Shown: in pieces, positions 5,723 to 13,859 of the stretch
Numbering within the stretch: position 1 is the first letter of the stretch
Layout of the letters: each line of letters begins with the position of its first letter
Source of the DNA: Candidatus Methanolliviera sp. GoM_asphalt
GTDB taxonomy: Archaea; Halobacteriota; Methanoliparia; Methanoliparales; Methanoliparaceae
DNA: 21,261 nt
Assembly: GCA_902158745.1 (NCBI GenBank)
Contig: CABGHH010000009.1
Location: 1 to 21,261, forward strand
Direction of reading: 5' to 3'
Made by a program: the position numbers and the translations under genes
Notes under the pieces: generated by a model
Seen by the model: only the letters and a program-made list of their open reading frames with translations
What the model was told of the DNA's origin: nothing
Database searches by the model: none

Positions 5723-6727
5723 ATGGATAATTATACGACACAGACGGCGTTCTGCGACTGTGAAGATCCTGAGATAAAAGGATTGGCGGATGAGCTCAGA
5801 GAAAAAAGTTCTGACGATAGGGAATTCATCGTGAACGCCTTTTATTATGTGAGGGACGAGATAAAATATTTCTTCGAACCCTTCGTGAAGGCATCCGAGA
5901 CGCTTAATACAAGGAAGGGAAATTGTTATAATAAAGCCAATCTGCTCGTCGCTTTACTCAGAAATGAAGGTATACCTGCCAGATTTGCGTTTAAATGGAT
6001 ATCGGGAGAGTGTTTCAGTGATATACCAATCATAAACACGAAGAGCAGATTCATGCGTAAGATAAATCATGGTATCTGCGAGGTTTATGCAAACGGAGAA
6101 TGGTTGAAGGCAGATTGCACCAGAGATAAATATTTGAGCCCTGAAAGGGCAATGGATTTCGATGGTAAGAAAAGTACTAGAGATCCGTATCTGATAGAGG
6201 AATGCGGATATTCCGACGATCTAACAGATGCGATTAAGGAGCAGGAGAAGCTTGGAGGTAAATTTGGAGAAGCGAGACAGACATTCGATATTCTGACAAA
6301 CACAAATATAGACGATTTGAGGTGTAAAAGATCCGGTGTAAGAATGTTCAACGATGAAGATATTAAAACTGTGTCTAAAAGATGCTATGAACTGATAGAT
6401 TCCCTGATAAAGCTAAGGCATAGAGGCGACGCAAAGATGACGTTAAGAGCCATAAAATACTATACAAAGATCTATAATTACAATATAGAAGTCATCGATG
6501 GGAAAGATAGGTATTGCAAGTTCATGCTCTCTTTCCCAGAGGGTGTCTTGAGATCGACACGTCTGTGCCTATATAATCTTCTTTTGGGTATGGTACACGG
6601 GATCAATCCAGATATGATGGTCGAAGGGGGCGAAGAGGATGGTAAATGGCGTGTAGAGATGGTGGACAAGAGCAGTAACTCCGGTCATATACTCTCGAAG
6701 ATGGAGCTGATGGCAAAATTTTTATGA
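5723..6727 (+). CDS. Transglutaminase-like protein with an unknown C-terminal domain
   Basis: A 334-residue protein with no signal peptide. The N-terminal half is a transglutaminase-like (papain fold) core: Cys68 in GNCYNKANLLVALLR, His116 in NHGICEVY, and Asp131 in the ADCTRD strand form the expected Cys-His-Asp triad, so it is probably catalytic as a protease, amidase or transglutaminase. The C-terminal part (about 200-334) contains an RHRGDAKMTLRAIKYY helix and a Cys/Leu-rich segment before HGINPD, and I do not recognise it. Start ATG 5723 follows a TATA-like box at leaderless distance. The stop overlaps the start of the phosphopantoate ligase gene (ATGA), so both are translated together; whether they share a pathway is unknown. 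Substrate cannot be told from sequence. Confidence 0.75.
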   Translation: MDNYTTQTAFCDCEDPEIKGLADELREKSSDDREFIVNAFYYVRDEIKYFFEPFVKASETLNTRKGNCYNKANLLVALLRNEGIPARFAFKWISGECFSDIPIINTKSRFMRKINHGICEVYANGEWLKADCTRDKYLSPERAMDFDGKKSTRDPYLIEECGYSDDLTDAIKEQEKLGGKFGEARQTFDILTNTNIDDLRCKRSGVRMFNDEDIKTVSKRCYELIDSLIKLRHRGDAKMTLRAIKYYTKIYNYNIEVIDGKDRYCKFMLSFPEGVLRSTRLCLYNLLLGMVHGINPDMMVEGGEEDGKWRVEMVDKSSNSGHILSKMELMAKFL

Positions 6728-7497
6728 ATACGAAGATGAATATGTGGGAATGTACAAAAGAGAAGATAATTGAAGGTGTCAAACTTGGAATTACGGGTGT
6801 TAATGGGTTGATGGCCGAGGGGCGTGGAGAGGCATTCGGTCTCTTAATGGGAGAAGATATCTCTCCCCCAACGATGAAAGGCATAAAGGCTGCAGTAGCA
6901 TCATTAATTCTATCAGAACACCCGGTAATCTCTGTGAATGGAAATACTGCTGCTATTGTTCCTAAAGATCTTGTGTTGCTCAGTAAAGAGATAAATGCTC
7001 CACTCGAAGTCAATCTATTCTACAGGACAGAAGAGAGGGTTGAAAGAATCGTGGAACATCTCAAAAAAAATGGAGCTTTGGTCGTTCTCGGTGAAAGAAA
7101 GAAGAGTATCAGATTGAAAGAGATAGATCACGCAAGGGGGATCGTCGATGAGCGGGGAATTTATAGGGCAGACACCGTTCTTTTAGCTCTCGAAGACGGA
7201 GATAGAACCAAGAAACTTAAGGATATGGGAAAGACCACCATCGCCATCGAACTGAATCCCTTCTCGAGGACGGCAAGAGATGCCTCCATCACGATCATCG
7301 GAAATGTCGTTAACGTGATTCCAGAGATGATGAGATGCGCCAGAGTGATGAAAAGAGTGGAAGAGAAGGAGTTGAAAAGGTTAGTAGAAGAATTTAAGAA
7401 CGAAGAGACACTCCTCGATCAGATGAGAACTATGGCAAAGAATATGAGAGATCTCATTACTTTTAACCTTAATCTTGGAAAGGAATTTCTATCTTGA
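6724..7497 (+). CDS. 4-phosphopantoate--beta-alanine ligase (archaeal phosphopantothenate synthetase)
   Basis: A 257-residue protein of the archaeal phosphopantothenate synthetase family, which joins 4-phosphopantoate and beta-alanine using ATP in the archaeal route to coenzyme A. Characteristic blocks are GLMAEGRGEAF at 29-39, ISVNGNTAAIVP, EVNLFYRTEERVE, the ALEDGDRTKKL segment and ELNPFSRTARDASITI with a final Asn-Val...Ile-Pro-Glu-Met. It starts within an ATGA overlap with the transglutaminase-like gene; further in-frame ATGs lie at codons 5 and 7, so the exact start is uncertain by a few residues. Its 3' end overlaps the convergent RNase Z gene by 29 bases. Length and motifs are normal for the family. 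Confidence 0.93.
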   Translation: MNTKMNMWECTKEKIIEGVKLGITGVNGLMAEGRGEAFGLLMGEDISPPTMKGIKAAVASLILSEHPVISVNGNTAAIVPKDLVLLSKEINAPLEVNLFYRTEERVERIVEHLKKNGALVVLGERKKSIRLKEIDHARGIVDERGIYRADTVLLALEDGDRTKKLKDMGKTTIAIELNPFSRTARDASITIIGNVVNVIPEMMRCARVMKRVEEKELKRLVEEFKNEETLLDQMRTMAKNMRDLITFNLNLGKEFLS

Positions 7498-8380
7498 GGA
7501 AATCTTCCGCTATTATTGCAGAATCAAACTCTTTTATCTCATCTTTCAATTTTTTTATATTATCAGAATATCTGGGGCTTATGTGGGTCAAGATGAGCCT
7601 CTTTACACTAGCCCACCTCGCAAGCTCTGCACTCTCTCTCACTGTGGAGTGCTTCGTATCCATTGCCCAGTCTTTTAAATCGCTCTCCAGAGTTCCATCG
7701 GCGATGAGCAGATCCGCCCCTTTTGAGGCATTGAACAATGATTCGCACGGTCGGGTATCTCCAGAATAGACGATCTTTCTTCCTGATCTCTTCGGTCCAA
7801 TGACCATCTCCGGTGTTATGGTCTTTCCATCAAGTTCCACAGGCAATCCTGAGCAGAGTTTAGCGAAGGAAGGACCCGGTTTAAGCCCCAAAGAGGTCGC
7901 CTTCTCCACGTTAAACCTTCCTAACCTATCATTCTCTTGAAAGATATATCCAAGACTTGGAACGTTGTGATCGGTCTTGAATGCCGTTATGCGGTAATTA
8001 TCCCCATCTATAAAATCCCCTTCTTTTAATTCCTTTCCGATTATATTAAAACGGAATTTACAATATCCCATACTCTTTATCAGTTCGACGAACCTCTCCG
8101 CATACAGAGGCCCATATATAGCTAGGTCTTCAACTCTCCCGTTGAAGTTCATCGTCTGGATGAGACCGGGCAAGCCGATGAAGTGATCCGCGTGGAAGTG
8201 GGATATGAATATCCTCTTCAAGTTCTTCGTACCCGTCTTCGCAATCATCATCTGCCGCTGCGTCCCCTCACCGCAATCAAACAATATCTTCTCCCCCTCA
8301 TACCTTAACATTACTGAGGAGGTGTTTCTGCCCGGCGTAGGAATAGACCCACCCGTCCCAAGAAAGATGACCTCTAACAT
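7469..8380 (-). CDS. rnz: Ribonuclease Z (tRNA 3' processing endonuclease)
   Basis: A 303-residue metallo-beta-lactamase-fold nuclease that removes the 3' trailer from tRNA precursors. The zinc ligands are visible: HFHADH (His61, His63, Asp65, His66), His138, Asp208 in YSGDTR and His266 in LTHISPRY, with His244 in the KHST motif. The DCGEGTQRQM segment near residue 35 is also diagnostic for the short RNase Z type, and the length fits. It is the last gene of a minus-strand group, seven bases downstream of a tRNA methyltransferase, and its 3' end runs 29 bases into the convergent phosphopantoate ligase gene. Function is secure. Confidence 0.96.
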   Translation of the reverse strand: MLEVIFLGTGGSIPTPGRNTSSVMLRYEGEKILFDCGEGTQRQMMIAKTGTKNLKRIFISHFHADHFIGLPGLIQTMNFNGRVEDLAIYGPLYAERFVELIKSMGYCKFRFNIIGKELKEGDFIDGDNYRITAFKTDHNVPSLGYIFQENDRLGRFNVEKATSLGLKPGPSFAKLCSGLPVELDGKTITPEMVIGPKRSGRKIVYSGDTRPCESLFNASKGADLLIADGTLESDLKDWAMDTKHSTVRESAELARWASVKRLILTHISPRYSDNIKKLKDEIKEFDSAIIAEDFLKIEIPFQD

Positions 8381-8387
8381 TTAATCC

Positions 8388-9371
8388 TCATGATAAAACC
8401 AGAATTTTTCTCGTCAGACTTCTATGCACCCGCTGCTCATATCTCTCGATCGATCTGAATCCGATAATCTCCGCGATCTCTGACAAATCTTCCCTCGCGA
8501 CAACGACACACCGCTTCTTAAAAATTCTGAAGATCTCTTCCATTGATCTATAGTATAACTCCCTTGCGCTCTTTCCTATGATGGGAGAAGACTGTCCATA
8601 AGGCATGTCTACTACGATCCCGTCCATCGATCGATCCTTAAAGCACAAATTCCTTGAATCTCCCACCATAAGATTGTATCCCTTAAACGCTGAAGACCTG
8701 AGATTTTTGAGCGCTCCCTCAACCATCCTCTCCCTCGCATCGACGCCGAATACCTCAAGACCTCTCGAGGCCCCCTCGATCAAGATTCCACCTGAACCGC
8801 ACATCGGATCCAAAAGTCTCTCTCCCTTCTTTAAACCGCAAAGATTTACGAGAACTCGAGCTAGTTTTGGATTCAGAACCCCGGGATAGAAGAAGGGCAT
8901 CTCCAGTGGATTCTTTCTCAAAATTTTTTTATCACAATCACAGATCTTTCTCGCGATGAATGCCCTTTCTCCACAAATTATGATCCTTATCTCGATCTCC
9001 GGCTCTCTCAGGTCTATCTTGAATCCCTTTTGGTAAAAAATTTCTCCCACCGCACGCTCCACTTCTCCACTTCTAAGCTTACTCTCTTTTACTTTCCTGC
9101 ACCTGACAAAGAGCGGTCTTTTTTCTATACTTATCTTCTTCACTGATTCAATTATATCTTCCTTAATAGAATCAGATTCTCCCAATATCTCTGAAACGCA
9201 ATGAGTCATCGCCAGTAATCTCAAGTCCTCTTTTGAGCATAAATCCTTGCTAACCTTCAATCCCAAGATCGTTCCGAGATCAAAGAGTATCTTATAATCT
9301 TGGAAGAGAGAGAATACCTCGGCCTTGGCGAGTTTGATATCTTCTCCCAAAAGCTCAAATATCAATCTCAT
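8388..9371 (-). CDS. THUMP-type tRNA (guanine-10 N2) methyltransferase
   Basis: A 327-residue protein of the TrmG10/Trm11 family: an N-terminal ferredoxin-like plus THUMP region (about 1-150), then a Rossmann methyltransferase. The SAM site appears as DPMCGSGG at 188-195, GVDARERMV near 209-217 and GDSRNL at 237-242. The catalytic block, usually Asp-Pro-Pro-Tyr, is DMPYGQ at 255-260. PLEMPFFYPGVLNP before the SAM domain and RVHRSLTRKI at the C-terminus are typical for archaeal enzymes methylating G10 of tRNA. It starts 17 bases inside the end of the acyl-CoA synthetase gene and is followed seven bases later by RNase Z, so a tRNA-related co-expression is likely. The N-terminal domain is fairly divergent, so the exact target nucleotide is inferred from family. 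Confidence 0.85.
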   Translation of the reverse strand: MRLIFELLGEDIKLAKAEVFSLFQDYKILFDLGTILGLKVSKDLCSKEDLRLLAMTHCVSEILGESDSIKEDIIESVKKISIEKRPLFVRCRKVKESKLRSGEVERAVGEIFYQKGFKIDLREPEIEIRIIICGERAFIARKICDCDKKILRKNPLEMPFFYPGVLNPKLARVLVNLCGLKKGERLLDPMCGSGGILIEGASRGLEVFGVDARERMVEGALKNLRSSAFKGYNLMVGDSRNLCFKDRSMDGIVVDMPYGQSSPIIGKSARELYYRSMEEIFRIFKKRCVVVAREDLSEIAEIIGFRSIERYEQRVHRSLTRKILVLS

Positions 9372-10764
9372 CTATAGCATGATGGCTACATGTAACCGAA
9401 TATTCATACATTGCACCCATCGCTTTGATTGCAGTCTCAAAATCCGGGAATGCAGGAAAACCAGAATTCTCGAGCTCGCGTATCGTCTCTTCCACGCCGG
9501 AAGATGTTGGTCCATAGACCCAGATCGTTATGGGTTTTGTCATATTCAGATCGCTTAGTAATTGAACGTAGAATTGTGGGGAAACCATCGGATTTGCCCA
9601 TAAAGTGATGGCGATGCAATCGACATTTTTATCGCTCAAAAGTAAGTTTATAGCGTCTTTATATAGAGAGATGAGGTCCACACTCAACATCGCCGGAACT
9701 ATATCGATCGGATTGCCCCTCAACGTCGGATGTATCTTTGCGAGTTTATCCACTGTCTCGGCGGATAACTTGGCAAGAGATAACCCGGACTCGATGGCTT
9801 TATCTATCGCTATCGTTCCGCCCCCACCGGTGATCGTGATTATGGCGATTCGGTTTCCTTCGGGCAATGGCTGAGAGACGAATATCTTTGGAATTTCAAG
9901 GAACTCACGGAGCGTATCGACCTTGATAATTCCCGCCTGTTTGAATGCAGACTCATAAATTTTGTACTCTCCCGCCATAGAACCTGTATGTGACACCATC
10001 GCTCTTTTACTCTCCTCCGTTCGTCCCAATCTAAAGACCAAAATAGGTTTCTTTGCAACGGCATCCCTGGCCGCACTCAAGAAATGGCGCCCATTTCTCA
10101 CATCCTCGAGATGAAGACCGATCACCTTCGTATCCGGATCGTCTGCCAAATATTCTAATAGGTCGCTCTCATCGAGATCGCACTTATTGCCGAGGTCGCA
10201 CATCTTGCTCAGACCATAATTTTCAAAGGGCAGCGCTTGGAGCCCCATCACGCCCGATTGAGAAACCAGAGCGATATTCCCTCTTTTAATCTTTTCATAC
10301 CCCACCATATATTGAGTGGTCGCAAGACCTATCGCAGCATTAACGATACCAATCGTAGCAGGCCCTATGATCTGCAATCCGGTGGATTTTGCGATATCGA
10401 CCACTTCTTGTTGGAGCCGGGCTCCTTCATCACCAATCTCCGCAAAGCCGTCCGATACGATGATGACCGCTTTCACGCCCTTCTTGGCACATTCTTTAAC
10501 GATCGATGGAACAATTTTGGTTGGAGTAACCACGATTGCCAGATCGACAACCTCTGGGATGCCATTTATATTAGGATAAACCTTCAGATCGAGAACTTCG
10601 TCATAAGATGGATTGACAGGATAAATTTTACCCGAAAAACCAAACTTACGCAGATTTTCTATTATAACGCCGCCACCTGACACACCTGTTTCGAGTGAAC
10701 CAATTATGGTAACACTTCTCGGTTCAAAGAAAAGACCAAGATCGCGTTTTAATTCTTCATTCAT
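9355..10764 (-). CDS. acdA: Acetate/acyl-CoA synthetase (ADP-forming), alpha subunit
   Basis: A 469-residue protein equal to the alpha part of the ADP-forming acyl-CoA synthetases, which interconvert acyl-CoA, ADP and phosphate with acid, CoA and ATP. Order: CoA-binding Rossmann domain (about 8-130), a succinyl-CoA-ligase-like domain with ALVSQSGVMG at 165-174, the phosphohistidine loop SHTGSMAG at 258-265 (His259), and a second ligase-like domain with ITITGGGG and TLRGNPIDI. The beta subunit (ATP-grasp), often fused or adjacent, is not in this window, so it must be encoded elsewhere or the protein acts differently. One oddity is GPATIG at 134-139, where relatives usually have Gly-Pro-Asn. 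It heads the group acdA, methyltransferase, RNase Z and overlaps the methyltransferase by 17 bases. The acyl substrate is unknown. Confidence 0.85.
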   Translation of the reverse strand: MNEELKRDLGLFFEPRSVTIIGSLETGVSGGGVIIENLRKFGFSGKIYPVNPSYDEVLDLKVYPNINGIPEVVDLAIVVTPTKIVPSIVKECAKKGVKAVIIVSDGFAEIGDEGARLQQEVVDIAKSTGLQIIGPATIGIVNAAIGLATTQYMVGYEKIKRGNIALVSQSGVMGLQALPFENYGLSKMCDLGNKCDLDESDLLEYLADDPDTKVIGLHLEDVRNGRHFLSAARDAVAKKPILVFRLGRTEESKRAMVSHTGSMAGEYKIYESAFKQAGIIKVDTLREFLEIPKIFVSQPLPEGNRIAIITITGGGGTIAIDKAIESGLSLAKLSAETVDKLAKIHPTLRGNPIDIVPAMLSVDLISLYKDAINLLLSDKNVDCIAITLWANPMVSPQFYVQLLSDLNMTKPITIWVYGPTSSGVEETIRELENSGFPAFPDFETAIKAMGAMYEYSVTCSHHAIDEIDI

Positions 10765-10787
10765 CTCTTCCCTCTTTGATTATACGT

Positions 10788-10806
10788 TGATCTCTTCAGG
10801 AGATCA
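10788..10806 (-). promoter_or_regulatory. Hairpin in the leader region of the acyl-CoA synthetase gene
   Basis: TGATCTC (10788-10794) and GAGATCA (10800-10806) form a seven-base stem with loop TTCAG. On the minus strand it lies about 25-42 bases before the acdA start codon and 45 bases after the end of endA. It could be an operator or a leader hairpin, or mark the endA 3' end; there is no T-run directly after it. Confidence 0.35.
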
Positions 10807-10851
10807 GCTTCTATTCTGTTAAATAAGATATTTGGATAGGATCACCACTAC

Positions 10852-11853
10852 TTAAAGTTTTATTCTGGTGATATCTATATATTCAATCGCGTCTCCCACC
10901 CCGGCAAATATCATCCTCTTCTTTACGCTGTTAGCCAATCTAACAGCTCTCGATATATCTGGTATCTTAAATACATGATCGATGGGAAAGACGTGCACCA
11001 AATATCTTGAGTGGGGGAATGCCATTAGATCCATCTTTTCGTATATCCTAAAGTGTGAGCCAAATTTAAATCCAGTCTTGACGATCAATCCTGTCTCCCT
11101 GAGATCTCTATAGACCCCATAAATCATCGAGAAATTCTCCATGGTGTCACTGCAATGAGCAAAAAAATCATCTATGCTGATCTCTTCTCCGCCTTTAACT
11201 ATTCTAATAATATTTTTTTCCAGAAGGTAGGCAGATTCTATCAAAGATAGTTGCAAAATGCCTCCAAAAGGTTTTCCATAAAATCCCCCTTCAAAGAGAT
11301 CGTTCAAAGCCCTTTCCGGAGAATCCCATAAAAAAACGTTATCTTTGACGAGATGTGCTATATATTTAGTCTCGAATACCTTTCTTTCGCCCGGCTTAAA
11401 GATCGCCTCTTTGACGCTGTAATATGTCATTCCTCCCTCTTCATCGACCACGGCGAGAATCATCGTTTTTCTGATATTATTGATCATCTTTACCTTTTGC
11501 AGAATATATTTCATAGGTAAAGGTTCCCTTTCAGAAATAGCATAGACGTAACGCGTTGCCGCTCCCTCTCCAGGTTTTTTTCCTCTAGGGTATAGTCTAA
11601 AATCTGCCAAACCATGTTTTACGTGGTAACCTCTCTCTCTCAGGTCTCTATAAACGATGCACTTTATCTCGAGCCTTGAGTCTAATCTCGAACCGATCTC
11701 GAAAAATTTCTCCAGATTTATCTTTCTTCCAACATCAGAAAAAAGTTCTATCTTCTCTCTTTCCAGTAAAAAAAATGTCTCCGCCAGCGACAAATCTTCA
11801 AGTCCATCTTCGACCTTAACCTTTCCGTCTTTTCTAATTGTAGCTTTCATCAT
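10852..11853 (-). CDS. endA: tRNA-splicing endonuclease, fused alpha2 type
   Basis: A 333-residue enzyme that cuts introns from tRNA and rRNA precursors at bulge-helix-bulge sites. It contains two copies of the endonuclease fold. The C-terminal copy keeps the catalytic triad with family spacing: Tyr271 in FRIYEK, His281 in PHSRYLV and Lys311 in NSVKKRM. In the N-terminal copy the matching positions are Tyr88, Ala99 and Arg128, so it is degenerate and structural. This arrangement and length define the homodimeric alpha2 type. ATG 11853 is the first of two consecutive ATGs; a TTG just before them is unlikely. The gene is divergent from the mcr operon with a TATA-like box about 55 bases upstream. 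Confidence 0.93.
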   Translation of the reverse strand: MMKATIRKDGKVKVEDGLEDLSLAETFFLLEREKIELFSDVGRKINLEKFFEIGSRLDSRLEIKCIVYRDLRERGYHVKHGLADFRLYPRGKKPGEGAATRYVYAISEREPLPMKYILQKVKMINNIRKTMILAVVDEEGGMTYYSVKEAIFKPGERKVFETKYIAHLVKDNVFLWDSPERALNDLFEGGFYGKPFGGILQLSLIESAYLLEKNIIRIVKGGEEISIDDFFAHCSDTMENFSMIYGVYRDLRETGLIVKTGFKFGSHFRIYEKMDLMAFPHSRYLVHVFPIDHVFKIPDISRAVRLANSVKKRMIFAGVGDAIEYIDITRIKL

Positions 11854-11906
11854 CAATCAAATATCCACAGATTTTGGTTTGAACATCTCCAGATAATATT
11901 TCCATA

Positions 11907-11920
11907 TTATTTAAAAAATC
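11907..11920 (-). promoter_or_regulatory. Putative endA promoter
   Basis: Read on the minus strand, GATTTTTTAAATAA provides a TATA-like box. It predicts a transcription start near 11887 and a leader of about 35 bases before the endA ATG. It lies back to back with the mcr promoter. Confidence 0.45.
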
Positions 11921-11943
11921 TTCGAGCTTTTTGTATGCATTTA

Positions 11944-11953
11944 AACGATCGTT
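11944..11953. promoter_or_regulatory. AACGATCGTT palindrome between endA and mcr
   Basis: A perfect 10-base palindrome about 27 bases upstream of the mcr TATA box and about 25 bases upstream of the endA TATA-like box. Its position suits an operator for either promoter. No regulator is known from this window. Confidence 0.3.
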
Positions 11954-11972
11954 CGGACTGTGCTAATTTACA

Positions 11973-11988
11973 AAGAAAAATTTATATA
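11973..11988 (+). promoter_or_regulatory. mcr operon promoter
   Basis: AAGAAAAA followed by TTTATATA (11981-11988) is a textbook archaeal BRE/TATA pair. It predicts transcription from about 12010 and a leader of about 35 bases with a GGAGGTGA ribosome site ahead of mcrB. The strength of both signals agrees with the very high expression known for methyl-coenzyme M reductase. Confidence 0.75.
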
Positions 11989-12044
11989 GAACCAATCTCT
12001 GATTGCTTCCTGATCCATATATTGTGTATAAATGGAGGTGAAGG

Positions 12045-13379
12045 ATGGTAAAATACGAGGAAAAAATAGACCTGTATAGCGACAGGGGAAATCTGGTCGA
12101 GGAAGGTGTGCCATTGGAGGCAATAAGTCCATTGGTGAACCCGGTGATCAAGAAGATAATAAGCCTGACGAAACGAACTGTGGCAATAAACCTCGCTGGA
12201 ATCGAGAAAACTTTGGAGAACGGAAATTATGGGGGGAAAGTCAATAGGATAAGAAGCAGAAGGATTAAGCTCGATGTTGTGGGTAATGCGGAGAAAATCG
12301 CGGAAAAAGTGAAGGATATGGCGCAGGCAAGAGAAGGAGATGATACGGTCGTAGAAGTTTTGGGAGATGGCAAATTACTTCTGCTTCAGGTTCCAACGGC
12401 GAGGATAGATGCCGGAGGGGAGTACGTTGCAGGAATGACGACCGCGGCAGCCGCCACTACACAGGCATTAGTCGAGATATTCAACATAGACATGTTCGAT
12501 GCACCTTACGTTAAAGCGGCGATCTGGGGATCTTATCCGCATACAGTTGGACTCGATGGATCCAACATAAGCTCAATGCTTAGTGTTCCACAGAAAGATG
12601 AAGGGCTCGGTTATGCGTTGAGGAATATTGGAGTGAATCACTACGTTGCCATCACGAAGAAAAATGCGATGAATGCTACCGCTCTGGCATCCATATTTGA
12701 ACAGACCGCCATGTTCGAGATGGGAAATTGTATCGGACCTTTCGAGAGATACCAACTGCTCGGTCTTGCATATCAGGGGTTGAATGCGAACAACTTGGTC
12801 TATGACCTGGTAAAGGAGAACGGAAAATCAGGGACGACGGGCTCGGTTGTTCAAAGCACCGTTCAAAGAGCCGTTGATGATAGTATAATCAAACCGGATG
12901 GAAAATTACCGAGTGGTTTTCAGCAATATACGACGGATGATATACCGATGTGGAACGCTTATGTGGCCACTGGGATGCTTGCTTCTGTTATGGTAAACCA
13001 AGGAGCCGCAAGGGCAGGACAGGGAGTTTCATCCAATTTTATCTACTTCAATGACCTGATAGAACGAGCGACGGGATTGCCCGGATGCGATTTTGGCAGA
13101 GTGCAAGGTACAGGAGTCAGTATGAGTTTCTTCAGCCATTCGATATACGGAGGTGGTGGGCCAGGAATCTTCAATGGTAATCATATCGTTACGAGGCATG
13201 CGGCCGGTTTTGTAATACCGTGCGTCGCAGCCGCGATGGCTCTCGATGCTGGGACTCAGATGTTCTCACCGGAAATGACGTCTAAGATGATAGGTGATAC
13301 ATATGGAAGAATTCCAGAGTTCAGAGAGCCACTAAAATACGTTGCAGAAGGAGCCAAGGAGATAAAAGACAGCTTGTGA
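12045..13379 (+). CDS. mcrB: Methyl-coenzyme M reductase subunit beta
   Basis: A 444-residue beta subunit of the nickel F430 enzyme that forms methane from methyl-coenzyme M and coenzyme B, or runs in reverse to activate methane. The active-site stretch is fully conserved: Phe362, Tyr368 and His380 in SFFSHSIYGGGGPG and FNGNH correspond to Phe361, Tyr367 and His379 of the Methanothermobacter enzyme, which line the substrate channel and contact the coenzymes. Length matches the family. GGAGGTGA at 12034-12041 precedes ATG 12045. First gene of mcrBDCGA, driven by the TATA promoter at 11981. Confidence 0.98.
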   Translation: MVKYEEKIDLYSDRGNLVEEGVPLEAISPLVNPVIKKIISLTKRTVAINLAGIEKTLENGNYGGKVNRIRSRRIKLDVVGNAEKIAEKVKDMAQAREGDDTVVEVLGDGKLLLLQVPTARIDAGGEYVAGMTTAAAATTQALVEIFNIDMFDAPYVKAAIWGSYPHTVGLDGSNISSMLSVPQKDEGLGYALRNIGVNHYVAITKKNAMNATALASIFEQTAMFEMGNCIGPFERYQLLGLAYQGLNANNLVYDLVKENGKSGTTGSVVQSTVQRAVDDSIIKPDGKLPSGFQQYTTDDIPMWNAYVATGMLASVMVNQGAARAGQGVSSNFIYFNDLIERATGLPGCDFGRVQGTGVSMSFFSHSIYGGGGPGIFNGNHIVTRHAAGFVIPCVAAAMALDAGTQMFSPEMTSKMIGDTYGRIPEFREPLKYVAEGAKEIKDSL

Positions 13380-13385
13380 GTAGGT

Positions 13386-13859
13386 ATGGAAGACTTCACT
13401 AAAATGACCGGTTCCATACAGGTTGAGATAATCCCACATAGATTGCTCGGTGCAGATTCGACCGAACGCATATTGAATGCGTTGGCAGAGAGTGAGGGTA
13501 TAGTGAGAATGGCTATTCACGGCCCGAATTTGCCATATGCGGTCCCATACGGACCAGCAAAAGGTATGCCGGTAAATCATCCGGAAAGAAGGGAGATAAC
13601 AGTGGGAGGGATTACCTTTGAACTCAAAATTTGTCTCGGAAGAATATTATTGGAGCTGGAAGGCGAAGACGCCTTAGAAAAGGTGAAAGAAGCTTGTGAT
13701 AGGATGATGCCGTGCAAATTTTCGGTAAAACGCGGTAAATTTCTCAGAGAAAAGATGACTACCAGCGATTATGCGAAATACGGCATCATCAGAGACAAGA
13801 GAATTCTTGGGCTTACGGATCCAAGATCCAACGAGATATACGAGTTGGGTTCAAAATGA
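13386..13859 (+). CDS. mcrD: Methyl-coenzyme M reductase operon protein D
   Basis: A 157-residue McrD, a small protein of mcr operons that binds the reductase or its apo-form and is thought to help assembly or F430 delivery. Recognisable blocks are IQVEIIPHRLLG at the start, YGPAKGMPVNHPERR in the middle, and the KRGKFLREKMTTSDYAKYG segment ending in LGLTDPRS. It starts six bases after mcrB with only a weak ribosome site, suggesting coupling, and its stop overlaps mcrC by four bases. Confidence 0.95.
   Translation: MEDFTKMTGSIQVEIIPHRLLGADSTERILNALAESEGIVRMAIHGPNLPYAVPYGPAKGMPVNHPERREITVGGITFELKICLGRILLELEGEDALEKVKEACDRMMPCKFSVKRGKFLREKMTTSDYAKYGIIRDKRILGLTDPRSNEIYELGSK

Noticed and set aside
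10237..10680. A 147-codon plus-strand ORF
   Set aside because: It lies wholly inside the well supported acyl-CoA synthetase gene on the other strand and has no family features.
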